Shown here: positions 1 through 7,976 of the stretch, piece by piece
Layout: each line of letters starts with the position of its first letter
How positions within the stretch are numbered: the stretch's first letter is position 1
Origin: Desulfovibrio desulfuricans
GTDB lineage: Bacteria; Desulfobacterota; Desulfovibrionia; Desulfovibrionales; Desulfovibrionaceae
Length of the DNA stretch: 64,000 nt
Assembly (NCBI RefSeq): GCF_024460775.1
Contig: NZ_JANFYZ010000001.1
Coordinates: 124,001 to 188,000 of the forward strand
Direction of reading: 5' to 3'
The notes under the pieces: generated by a model
The model's database searches: none
What the model saw: only the letters and a program-made list of their open reading frames with translations
What the model was told of the DNA's origin: nothing
Program-made: the position numbers and the translations under genes

Positions 1-481
1 AGCCATGACATCGCAGGCAGTACTCTTCAACCTTGATGGGGCTGGTATAGTGATAGAAGGAAAGGCCGTTCTCTTTCACTTCAACCATCCGGCTTTTGGC
101 GGAAGGGGTGGCCCGGAACCATGCCAGGGCGTCAAGCTCAAGAGGATTTGCCATGTTGGCGGGATTGCGCGGCCTGTCAGACACATTGCTGAACCTGAGC
201 CCGCTGGTGCTCCAGTTATGGAATTCTGCCGAAATTCTGGAGAGCGCATGCGCAGGCAAAAAACCGATGGTGGCATCGGTTACGGGCAGGCCGCTTTCAA
301 TGAACTGTTTTTGATAAACACGGCGGGTGGACATGATAATGGCACGGAAGTCCTCTGCATCACGCAGCAATTCTGTGCGGATGGAAGACTCAATTTCGCG
401 ATAACCAAAATAGATATCAGCACAAACGATTATGCTGATAATTGCAGCGGTAAGGCACCAAACCTTGTACTTGATGCGCAT
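1..481 (-). CDS. membrane sensor with Tll0287-like (DUF3365) heme domain, N-terminal part only
   Basis: The reading frame starts with ATG at 481 and stays open to the left edge, giving 160 visible residues. Residues 4-26 form one hydrophobic membrane segment. The part that follows resembles the Tll0287-like/DUF3365 sensory domain and carries a c-type heme motif CLRCH at residues 155-159, just before the edge. In this family the domain lies in the periplasm and is followed by a HAMP segment and a histidine kinase, cyclase or chemoreceptor output domain, which is outside the window. The output type therefore cannot be stated. The 364 bases upstream are AT-rich and probably hold its promoter. 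Confidence 0.75.
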   Translation of the reverse strand, partial: MRIKYKVWCLTAAIISIIVCADIYFGYREIESSIRTELLRDAEDFRAIIMSTRRVYQKQFIESGLPVTDATIGFLPAHALSRISAEFHNWSTSGLRFSNVSDRPRNPANMANPLELDALAWFRATPSAKSRMVEVKENGLSFYHYTSPIKVEEYCLRCHG

Positions 482-845
482 AGCAGCCTCTCAGTCAGCC
501 TATGGCACGTTATCAGTCTCAGGCCCGTGGTCTTGTGATGTGCGGTGTATCTGGTGATGCGGGAAGGTGAAGCAGGAAAAACAGACTAATAACAAGTTAT
601 GACTTGGAAAATGCCTTGTATTGTCTGTATGAATCAGAATTTTTGTGAATATACAGTCGTATGATGATTATGTCAAAATAATACTCATATCTTATGAGTT
701 TATTTCAATATTTAAAAAACCATATATTTTATGCTGATAGATGTGTGATGATTTTTGTGCGCATTATCTAACCATTTTTTTATTGTTAGGTTGCTAATTA
801 AAAGCATGTCCATGTTCACATATTTGCAGTAACACATCATTATAG
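482..845. other. AT-rich intergenic region
   Basis: No gene is visible here. The stretch from about 600 to 845 is clearly more AT-rich than its neighbours and has several TATAAT-like hexamers. It lies upstream of the minus-strand sensor gene and downstream of the minus-strand gene at 846-1328. The sensor promoter is the likely content. I see no convincing terminator for the upstream operon. Confidence 0.4.
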
Positions 846-1328
846 TTATTGCCCTGCGGCTTGTGCTCCTGCGGCAAGGCGCAAAAAGCGCTCAGCAAGC
901 AGGTTGGGGGCAAGCATTACCTTGGCGGCGGCAGAGGATTGCACGCTGCCGCTCACGCTCATGGGCTGGCTGTTGTCTGCCCTTTCAATTTCTGCTTCCA
1001 GGGCGGCGCGCAGGCGCTGGAACGATTCTTCCACTTCCGGGTATTCGTTGGTTTCGCGCCAGGGCAGGGTGAGGCTGCGTGTCCACGAATGCCCTTTGTG
1101 CGATGGTGCCTCAAGGGTGTGAAAACGGGTGGGGGTGTAGCCCTGCGCCCGCTCGAACAGGCCGGGATAGCAGTAATCCTGCCGCTCTTCTTCTGGCTGC
1201 GGAATGGTTGAAACTATGCTTACTATGGGCAGGGCCAGGGCTTTTTCGTGTTCTTCAAGCCGCACGGAATATTGCAGGATGGGCCGCATGTAGCCTCGTT
1301 TTTTGGTTATTTTCCATTCAATATGCAT
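846..1328 (-). CDS. uncharacterised 160-aa protein, third gene of the MoxR/VWA operon
   Basis: This is a 160-residue soluble protein with no signal peptide or membrane segment. The ATG at 1328 has a GAGG-type ribosome site about 6 bases upstream. The middle is rich in Glu and Arg (roughly residues 85-115) and may form a helix; the C-terminus is Ala/Leu-rich. I recognise no family. It follows the metallopeptidase/VWA gene by 73 bases on the same strand and probably belongs to the same transcript, so a role as a partner or substrate of the MoxR-VWA pair is possible but not shown. Confidence 0.55.
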   Translation of the reverse strand: MHIEWKITKKRGYMRPILQYSVRLEEHEKALALPIVSIVSTIPQPEEERQDYCYPGLFERAQGYTPTRFHTLEAPSHKGHSWTRSLTLPWRETNEYPEVEESFQRLRAALEAEIERADNSQPMSVSGSVQSSAAAKVMLAPNLLAERFLRLAAGAQAAGQ

Positions 1329-1401
1329 GGCGACCTCGTGTGGTGCTTGGGTGTTGGTTGGAGGCTGGCATCAGTTAAGGCACCTGATTCTGGCGGTCGG
1401 T

Positions 1402-2841
1402 TCAGACCGCGCCCAGCGCGGCCGCGGGTTCCGTCAGGCATACCACCTGACCGAATGGCGGCTGTTGCTCGTGCGGGGCGCTGCAAATCCACAGCACAGG
1501 ATATTCCGGCTCGGCGGGGTAGCGGTCGCACTCCAGATCGGTAAACCAGATCAGGCAGGTGGGGGCCAGCCGCTCGTCTTCAATATGGGCGCACACAGGG
1601 CGGTAATCCGTACCGCCGCCCCCCACGGGGGCAAGGCTGGCGGGCATGTCCATGCGCGTAAGCGTTAGGGTTTTCTGCACCTTGGTATCATGAAACAGTA
1701 CTGTGAGCGTGGTGTCGTAGGCTTCAAGCACGGTTGCAAGCTCAGTGCAAAACATGGCCAGCGCCTGCTCGTCCACAGAGCCAGAGCAGTCCACGGCCAG
1801 CACCACGTGGGGCAGGCGGGCCTCACGCCGGGCTGGCAGGTAGATGTTCTGGTACAGATAGCGGCGGTTGGGCGTTGTCCACGAATAGTCGTTTTGCGCG
1901 CACTGCTCCAAAAAACGCTGCAAAAGCGTGCGCCAGTCCAGCTTGGGCCGCCACGCCCGGTTAAGCTGACGGGCCAGACCTGCGGGCATGCTGCCCATGT
2001 TGCGGGCGCGCTGCATGGCCTGCATCATGGCTATATCCGCCTCCTGCTCGGCGGCCTTGAGGGCCTGATCGTTCTGCATGCCTTGCGCATCGGGGTGATC
2101 CTGCACCTCGCCGGTGAAGCTGGTTTTGCCCTCTGATTGTTCCGGGCGGCCTTTTTCGCGTTTGGCTGCGGCCTTGTTGCCAGCGGCGGACTGCGGGTCG
2201 GCGTCTTCGTCCTTTTGCTGCTTGCTGTTTTGCGCGCCTTGCGGAGTGGGCTGCTCCGGTTGCTCTGTCTGCTTGCCACCATCAAAGGCCGCTGCGCCAG
2301 CGCCTTCTGTCTGTTCCGCGCCCTGCGCAACCTGCGCGTTCTGCCCGCCCTTGTTGGTGGGGGCGTCTTGCAGGCTTGCCAGTGCATCAAAGATTTCGTC
2401 CGCATTCATGCCCGCATAGGCCGGATTGTGGGCAAAGCCCTGAGGCAGGGTAAAGCCGGACTCCACCAAGATGTGATTGATTGCCAGATCGCAGGCGCGG
2501 TTCCACTGTTTTGCATCGCGCCCCTTGCGGCGCAGATGATGCCCGAAGGCCAGATGCAGAACCTCGTGCGCCATTGCCCCCACAAGCGTTTTTTGCGAAA
2601 GGGCCGTTGAGAATGCAGGGTTGTAGCCAAGGGTTTTGCCGTCTGTCCACATATCCGCGCATGAGGAGTCTGCCTTGTAGCGCAAGCGCAGGGCCAGAGA
2701 TCCGAAGAAGGGATGCTCCATAACCAGTGCTGCGCGGGCGCGCGTGATGCAGCGCTGGGCCGCCAGGGTTGCAGCATCAGCATCCTCTGTGGTTGCGGCT
2801 GGCTTTTGCGGGGTAGACGGCTGGTTCTCGAATGTGTGCAT
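1402..2841 (-). CDS. VWA-like protein with N-terminal metallopeptidase domain (DUF2201 type)
   Basis: This is a 479-residue protein. The first ~170 residues contain the zinc-metallopeptidase motif AHEVLHLAFGHH (HExxH) typical of the DUF2201 N-terminal domain. Residues ~165-275 are a low-complexity Gln/Glu/Ala/Lys linker. The C-terminal ~180 residues form a VWA-like domain with a MIDAS-type DCSGS motif after VVLAVD, and a conserved Thr in GGGGTDYRP. Such proteins are commonly encoded next to a MoxR-type AAA+ ATPase and are thought to act with it as a chaperone or metal-insertion system. Its start lies 3 bases from the MoxR stop, so the two are translationally coupled. The actual substrate is unknown. 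Confidence 0.8.
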   Translation of the reverse strand: MHTFENQPSTPQKPAATTEDADAATLAAQRCITRARAALVMEHPFFGSLALRLRYKADSSCADMWTDGKTLGYNPAFSTALSQKTLVGAMAHEVLHLAFGHHLRRKGRDAKQWNRACDLAINHILVESGFTLPQGFAHNPAYAGMNADEIFDALASLQDAPTNKGGQNAQVAQGAEQTEGAGAAAFDGGKQTEQPEQPTPQGAQNSKQQKDEDADPQSAAGNKAAAKREKGRPEQSEGKTSFTGEVQDHPDAQGMQNDQALKAAEQEADIAMMQAMQRARNMGSMPAGLARQLNRAWRPKLDWRTLLQRFLEQCAQNDYSWTTPNRRYLYQNIYLPARREARLPHVVLAVDCSGSVDEQALAMFCTELATVLEAYDTTLTVLFHDTKVQKTLTLTRMDMPASLAPVGGGGTDYRPVCAHIEDERLAPTCLIWFTDLECDRYPAEPEYPVLWICSAPHEQQPPFGQVVCLTEPAAALGAV

Positions 2842-2844
2842 GGC

Positions 2845-3837
2845 TTAGAGCAGAACTTCCGCGTTTTTTTCTGCCCAGCGGTTGAAGGCCGGGGTGTTCA
2901 CCACATCCGTATTCTGGCAGACGGCGTCGCGCATCAGCAATACGCTGAATTCTGCGGGCAGGCGCTCGGCATAGGCGGTAAGGGCATCCATGGTGTCTTC
3001 TGCCGCGCGCAGGCTCAGCGCCTCGCATGTGGCGTACAGGGCGGCTGGCTCCTGAGGCACCATTGCGGCCTCTGGCTGCGCCAGGATGGAATCCACCGTG
3101 GGCAGCTCGCGCCATACGGAGAGAAAACCCATGAACTCCGCCGCGGCTGCGGGGCCGACTGTGCCCTGAAACAGCTCGTATTCCACCTCGCGGGCAGGTG
3201 CGGCCTCCAGTATGCGCGAAACAAATTCCCACGAGCGGGGCGAGGCAAAGGCTTTTTCCATGCGCTGCGGGTCAAAATCGTGCAGCAGCCGGGGGCGAAA
3301 ACGCAAAAAGGCGCACACCTCGCGGCGAATGCCCGCTCCCTGCGCCCAGGCGAGCCAGTCGTCAAGGCTGGCGTCAAATTCCAGATGCACCATGCGGTTA
3401 GCCAGGGCAGAAGGCATGCGGTACGAGACGGCCTTGTCCTTTTCCCGATTGCCAGCGGCCACGATGGACCAGCCATCCGGCAGGCGGTATTCGCCAATGG
3501 CTCTGTCGAGTATGAGCTGATAGCAGGCCGACTGCACCAGCGGCGGGGCGGCGTTGAGTTCATCAAGAAAGAGTATGCCTTGCGGTGGGTCGCCCGCCCC
3601 CGGCAAAAAAGCAGGCGGGCACCATACGGCGGTTCCAGCATCAGTAAGGCGCGGCAAGCCGCGCAGATCAACAGGATCAAGCAGCACGGCCCGGATGTCG
3701 CGCAGGGCCATGCCCCGCATGGCGGCAACCTGGGAGACTATCTGGCTTTTGCCCACGCCCGGCGCGCCCCATAAAAATACGGGCTGATGAATGCTGGTGA
3801 GGGTCTGCAAAGCGGAAATAACCTGTAAAGGCGTCAT
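2845..3837 (-). CDS. MoxR-family AAA+ ATPase
   Basis: This 330-residue AAA+ ATPase has Walker A GAPGVGKSQ near residues 25-33, Walker B ILFLDELN, and sensor motif VAAGNREKDKA. Length and motifs fit the MoxR family. These ATPases work with VWA-domain partners to remodel or activate other proteins, and the next gene encodes such a partner. It is the first gene of the operon 3837 to 846. The promoter should lie in the 200 bases up to the regulator gene at 4050. The client protein cannot be told from the sequence. Confidence 0.85.
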   Translation of the reverse strand: MTPLQVISALQTLTSIHQPVFLWGAPGVGKSQIVSQVAAMRGMALRDIRAVLLDPVDLRGLPRLTDAGTAVWCPPAFLPGAGDPPQGILFLDELNAAPPLVQSACYQLILDRAIGEYRLPDGWSIVAAGNREKDKAVSYRMPSALANRMVHLEFDASLDDWLAWAQGAGIRREVCAFLRFRPRLLHDFDPQRMEKAFASPRSWEFVSRILEAAPAREVEYELFQGTVGPAAAAEFMGFLSVWRELPTVDSILAQPEAAMVPQEPAALYATCEALSLRAAEDTMDALTAYAERLPAEFSVLLMRDAVCQNTDVVNTPAFNRWAEKNAEVLL

Positions 3838-4049
3838 GTTTCTTCCTGAAATAGCTGTGATAGGAGAGGGCGCGTGTATCGTGGAGAGGCACCCGATAAA
3901 GTAGAAAAATGAAGGAAAAGAAATTGAAAGTCAATATCATCCAAATGGGGGAGCGGATGGCGTGTCCGGGGAGGGGTGTTCTGTTACAGCGCAAGCTTGT
4001 CCACCGCATACCGGCGTAAATCGAAATACCCCGTAGCGTGCGGCATGGT

Positions 4050-5003
4050 TCACATTGTTTTGTGGCTGCCGGATGAGCAGTCGCTTTGGGTGCTGATCAG
4101 CCCCTTAATGTCGCGCAGGGGCGGCGTGCCGAACTGGCGGCGATATTCGCGGCTGAATTGCGAGGGGCTTTCGTACCCCACCTGAAAGGCGGCGCTGGTG
4201 GCGTCCAGATGCTCCATGAACATGAGGCGTCTGGCCTCGTGCAGGCGCATCCACTTTTGGTATTGCAGCGGGCTCATGCTGGTCATGGCGCGAAAATGGA
4301 GATGAAAGGTTGAGGTGCTCATGCCGATCTGTCTGGCAAGGCTGTCTATCTTCAAGGGCTGGACGTAGTTTTTCTTGAGCCAGTCAATGGCCTGCGCGAT
4401 CTGGAAGCCATGGCTGCCAGCAGCTACGATCTGGCGCAGATAATGCCCCTGTTCGCCCAGCAGAAGGCGATAAAGTATCTCTTTGTGAATCAGGGGCGAG
4501 AGCACGGCGATATCCTGCGGGTGGTCGTGCAGGTCAAGCAGCCGCTGAAAGGCGTTGAGCAAGGGCATGCACACCTCGCTGACCCGCATGCCGCGCCCGG
4601 ATTTTGCCGCGCGTGTGACCGGCAGATTGCTGTCCACCATCATCTGGGCCAGCATGCGCATATCAAGCTTGAGCACCATGCCCAGCAGCGGCACTTCCGG
4701 GCTGGCCTCCACCACATTTGCCACCACCGGCAAGCCGACAGATGAAATCAGGTAGTGGTTGGCATCATACAGATATTCTTCATCCCCCAGCATAACGCGC
4801 TTGGCACCCTGAGCAACAAGGCAGATAGTTGGCTCATACATGCAGCTTGCGGGCTGGGTCGGCGCTTCGTACCGCACAAGCACAAGGCCCGGCACTGCCG
4901 TTTCCAGACGGTGGTTTTGCTCGGTCTGGCGGGCAATGTTGCGGGCCAGCGCCTGCCGCTGAATATTGAGCATGTCGCATTTTTCTTTGTCTTGCTGGGG
5001 CAT
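4050..5003 (-). CDS. AraC-family regulator with AraC_N sensor domain (YqhC-like)
   Basis: I place the start at ATG 5003, preceded by GGGAG at good spacing, which gives 317 residues; a longer frame to 5201 has no ribosome site. The N-terminal ~170 residues are a cupin-like AraC_N sensor domain (CMYEPTICLVAQGAKRV signature). The C-terminal ~100 residues hold two helix-turn-helix motifs, ending in the usual AFQVGYESPSQFSREYRRQFG pattern. Family members such as YqhC activate oxidoreductase genes in response to aldehydes or other small molecules. The divergent flavoprotein gene is the likely target. Repeats ATCGGACAAT / ATCGGGCAAT / ATCGGACTAT lie 67-105 bases upstream. Confidence 0.85.
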   Translation of the reverse strand: MPQQDKEKCDMLNIQRQALARNIARQTEQNHRLETAVPGLVLVRYEAPTQPASCMYEPTICLVAQGAKRVMLGDEEYLYDANHYLISSVGLPVVANVVEASPEVPLLGMVLKLDMRMLAQMMVDSNLPVTRAAKSGRGMRVSEVCMPLLNAFQRLLDLHDHPQDIAVLSPLIHKEILYRLLLGEQGHYLRQIVAAGSHGFQIAQAIDWLKKNYVQPLKIDSLARQIGMSTSTFHLHFRAMTSMSPLQYQKWMRLHEARRLMFMEHLDATSAAFQVGYESPSQFSREYRRQFGTPPLRDIKGLISTQSDCSSGSHKTM

Positions 5004-5342
5004 GGTCGTTCTCCCTTTCTGGCTTTTTACCAGAAGAGCATGGATAAAAACAACACAATAGTTTGAATCATCGGACAATCGGGCAATAATTTGAGAGAAT
5101 CGGACTATGACCTTTTTGCCAAGGCTCTTAAAAGAATAAAGCAGTGGCTGGGGTATAGTGAGCACGTTTGCGTGCCTGACGCAAAGGCAGTTTGACAGCA
5201 TAAATGCCTGATAAAAAGTTAAAGTAATAGTTTAAATGTTTGGGTTGAAGTTCACAAAAATGCCCTTGAATAGCTAGAATCGGCGTCTGACCAGCAACTG
5301 GCAAGGGATTAAATACCTACAAAGCAGCATATGGAGCGAGTA
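5004..5342. promoter_or_regulatory. divergent promoter region with three direct repeats
   Basis: This 339-base gap separates the AraC-type gene (minus) and the flavoprotein gene (plus). It holds three copies of a 10-base word: ATCGGACAAT at 5070-5079, ATCGGGCAAT at 5078-5087 and ATCGGACTAT at 5099-5108. The first and third are 29 bases apart. All three face the regulator gene side, so autoregulation is a reasonable guess. I see no clear -10/-35 pair. Confidence 0.4.
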
Positions 5343-5879
5343 ATGAAAAACATCCTGATTTTTTGCGGCAGCCCGCGCAAGGGCGGTAATTCTGATCTCT
5401 TGTGCGAGCAGTTTATGGCGGGAGCGCAAGAGGCAGGCCATAAGGTGGAAAAGATTTTTGTGCAGGAACATAAAATCGCTCCATGTCTTGGCTGTGGGTA
5501 CTGCCAGAGCCATGAGGGAGCCTGCGTGCAAAAGGATGGCATGGAAACCATGCTGGAAAAAATGATCAAGGCCGATGTTCTTGTGCTGGCCTCGCCCGTG
5601 TATTTCTATTCTGTGAGCGCGCAGATAAAAGCCCTCATGGACAGGACAGTTGCTCGCTACACTGAAATCAAGAACAAGATCATGTATTACATTATTGCCG
5701 CTGCGGACCCTGATTTGTCGCACATGGAGCGAACCATCGAGTGCTTCAGGGGTTTTGCCTACTGCCTTGAAGGATCGGTGGAAAAGGGCGTTGTGTACGG
5801 CGTTGGCGCGTGGAACAAGGGTGATATAAAGGGCTCCCCCAGCATGGCGCAGGCCTTTGAAATGGGCAAAAACGTGTAG
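5343..5879 (+). CDS. NADPH-dependent FMN reductase / iron-sulfur flavoprotein-like
   Basis: The second ATG at 5343 is preferred over 5331 because GGAG sits 6 bases ahead of it; this gives 178 residues. The N-terminus shows the flavodoxin-like FMN-binding start KNILIFCGSPRKGGNSDLL, followed by LGCGYCQ, the cysteine cluster region seen in iron-sulfur flavoproteins. A second FMN-contact segment, LASPVYFYSVSAQIKALMDR, is also present. The likely role is a cytosolic flavin-dependent reductase of quinones, nitro compounds or other small oxidants. It is divergent from an AraC-type regulator that probably controls it. Only part of the full iron-sulfur flavoprotein cysteine set can be seen, so Fe-S content is uncertain. 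Confidence 0.8.
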   Translation: MKNILIFCGSPRKGGNSDLLCEQFMAGAQEAGHKVEKIFVQEHKIAPCLGCGYCQSHEGACVQKDGMETMLEKMIKADVLVLASPVYFYSVSAQIKALMDRTVARYTEIKNKIMYYIIAAADPDLSHMERTIECFRGFAYCLEGSVEKGVVYGVGAWNKGDIKGSPSMAQAFEMGKNV

Positions 5880-6038
5880 AGGCAGCACATGCGGTGTGCC
5901 GGATTGCCGCCATCATGCAGAAATAGGCAAGAATCAAACTGTATTGTCTATTCCCTGTTGCGGGCAAAATACCTATATTGCGCACGGCGGCGGCAGCCTG
6001 CCCTATTTTTCCAGATGCACACCTCTTGCCGGGGCTTT

Positions 6039-6890
6039 ATGAAGATACTGTATTACGATTGCTTTGCCGGAATCAGCGGCGATATGAATCTGGCCGCCCT
6101 GATTGATCTTGGGGTCAGCCCCGATTATCTCAAGGCCGAACTGGCCAAGCTCGCCATTGATGACGAGTTTGCGCTCCAGTGTCAGCCAGAAAAATGCAAC
6201 GGCATTCAGGGGATGCAGGTTCATGTGCGCTTGAACGGTCAACAGCACGGGCACAGCCACGGCCATGAACACCCTCACGGGCATGAGCATGCGCATGTTG
6301 GTGTGCCTGCCCACGTGCATGACCACAACCCCGCGCAGGGTAGTCACCTGCCCCACAGGAATCTGGCCGACATCACAGCAATCATCACGCAAAGCACACT
6401 GGCAGACCCGGTCAAACAGACGAGCCTGAACATATTCCGCCGCATTGCCGAGGCAGAAGCCAAAGTGCATGGCAAGGCTTTGGAAGACGTGCACTTTCAC
6501 GAAGTTGGCGCTACGGATTCCATTGTGGACATCGTGGGCGCAGCTATCTGTTTTCATGCCCTTGATGTTGATGCCGTGTGGTCTTCGCCCCTGGAGCTTG
6601 GTGGCGGTTTTGTGCGCTGCGCGCACGGCATGATGCCAGTTCCTGCCCCGGCGACAGTCGAGATTCTTCATGGCATCCCCACCACACGCGGCGGGGTGGA
6701 GCATGAGGCCACAACCCCAACCGGGGCGGCCATCATTGCCGCTCTGGCCCATGCCTTCAAGGCAGCCCCGGCCATGACAACCCTGAGCACGGGTTACGGC
6801 ATCGGCCACCGCCAAACAGAGCGGCCCAATATGCTGCGGGTACATCTTGCGGAAGTGGACGAAGTTGCGGTCGCTGGCCCAGCCAGTTGA
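6039..6890 (+). CDS. larC: LarC, nickel insertion protein for the nickel-pincer nucleotide (LarC1-length)
   Basis: Start ATG 6039 gives the family N-terminus MKILYYDCFAGISGDMNLAA and 283 residues. LarC uses CTP to insert nickel into the pyridinium-bisthiocarboxylate cofactor of lactate racemase-type enzymes. Residues 70-96 form a His-rich stretch (HGHSHGHEHPHGHEHAH) likely to bind nickel. Conserved segments VHFHEVGATDSIVDIVG and PVPAPATVEIL are present. The frame ends with TGA at 6890, soon after TGYGIGHRQTERPNMLR, so the C-terminal CTP-binding LarC2 portion (about 130 residues in the family) is absent. I found no LarC2-like peptide in any frame before larB. larB follows by 93 bases. Confidence 0.85.
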   Translation: MKILYYDCFAGISGDMNLAALIDLGVSPDYLKAELAKLAIDDEFALQCQPEKCNGIQGMQVHVRLNGQQHGHSHGHEHPHGHEHAHVGVPAHVHDHNPAQGSHLPHRNLADITAIITQSTLADPVKQTSLNIFRRIAEAEAKVHGKALEDVHFHEVGATDSIVDIVGAAICFHALDVDAVWSSPLELGGGFVRCAHGMMPVPAPATVEILHGIPTTRGGVEHEATTPTGAAIIAALAHAFKAAPAMTTLSTGYGIGHRQTERPNMLRVHLAEVDEVAVAGPAS

Positions 6891-6983
6891 TTCTGCCTGC
6901 TCTGGCGTAATCTTGACGCTACAGATTGTACGGGGCAAATAAAGATCGCGGGCAATGAAGCCCGATCATGTTGGAGTAGAGAA

Positions 6984-7748
6984 ATGTCAGGTGGTTCACT
7001 GGAAAAACTGCTCACAGATATCAGGGACGGAAGCCTCTCTGTTGCCGATGGCATGAATCTGCTGCGCGAGAGTTCGGTGCTTGATCTTGGGCACACCAAG
7101 TTTGATTTGCAGCGTCCGGCGCGCAATGGCTTTCCTGAGGTCATTTACGGCGAGGGCAAAACCCCTGAGCAGGTGGGCGAAATATTCCTCCGCGTGGGCG
7201 ACCGCAGCAATGTGCTGGCCACAAGGGTTTCGGCAGAAATGGCGGCCCATGTGCAGTCGGTGTGCCCCAATGCCGAATACAATCCTCTTGGGCGCGCCCT
7301 TACGCTGGTCGTCAAGCCCATTGTCTGGAAGCAGGGCGAAGTTGCCATTGTTACCGCGGGCACCTCTGACCTGCCCGTGGCGGAAGAAGCCCGTGAGACC
7401 TGCCGCATGCTTGGCGTGCGCGCAAAAATTCTTGCAGATGTGGGCGTGGCGGGCATCCACCGCCTGATCAACAACTTGCCGGAGGTGCTTGCCGCCCGCG
7501 CCGTCATTGTGATTGCGGGCATGGAGGGCGCACTGGCGAGCGTGGTCGGCGGTCTGGTGCCGCAGCCCGTTGTGGCGGTTCCCACCTCTGTGGGCTATGG
7601 GGCATCGTTTGCGGGGTTGTCCGCCTTGCTTGGCATGCTCACCTCCTGCGCCAGCGGCGTCACTGTGACCAATATCGACAACGGCTTCGGCGCTGCCTGC
7701 GCCGCCTGCCGCATTATCAATGCCTGCGAGGGCAACAGTAAAACCTAA
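6984..7748 (+). CDS. larB: LarB, nicotinate dinucleotide carboxylase/hydrolase for nickel-pincer cofactor
   Basis: This 254-residue protein matches LarB, which carboxylates and hydrolyses nicotinic acid adenine dinucleotide to make the pyridinium-3,5-biscarboxylate mononucleotide. It has the fold of AIR carboxylase (PurE): the C-terminal half shows VAIVTAGTSDLPVAEEA, IAGMEGALASVVGGL and PTSVGYGASFAGLSALL. The N-terminal part (DLGHTKFDLQRPARNGFPEVIYGEGKT) is the LarB-specific region. It lies downstream of larC, with which it probably forms an operon. LarE, the sulfur-transfer enzyme, and the LarA client are not in the window. Confidence 0.9.
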   Translation: MSGGSLEKLLTDIRDGSLSVADGMNLLRESSVLDLGHTKFDLQRPARNGFPEVIYGEGKTPEQVGEIFLRVGDRSNVLATRVSAEMAAHVQSVCPNAEYNPLGRALTLVVKPIVWKQGEVAIVTAGTSDLPVAEEARETCRMLGVRAKILADVGVAGIHRLINNLPEVLAARAVIVIAGMEGALASVVGGLVPQPVVAVPTSVGYGASFAGLSALLGMLTSCASGVTVTNIDNGFGAACAACRIINACEGNSKT

Positions 7749-7976
7749 AACCTGAACGGTCCGGCAGCGGACACTTGCCTTTATATTCCCCCCACAAAAT
7801 CTGGACAGCGTGATTGCGCGTTCTGCCAGGGCCATGCGTCTTTGTTCCCGGCAGCATGCCGCACAGGCGCAGGACTTGTGCATATTGCCGGGCCGTCTTT
7901 ATGGCAGTCATACCACTACACAGAGCGGGCAGACAGCCTGCTGGTATCCTGAACATACTTCCACTGCGGAGCTGTT

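Noticed and set aside
6860-6983. Programmed frameshift joining LarC1 to LarC2
   Set aside because: Neither alternative frame after 6860 gives a LarC2-like sequence and both meet stops quickly.
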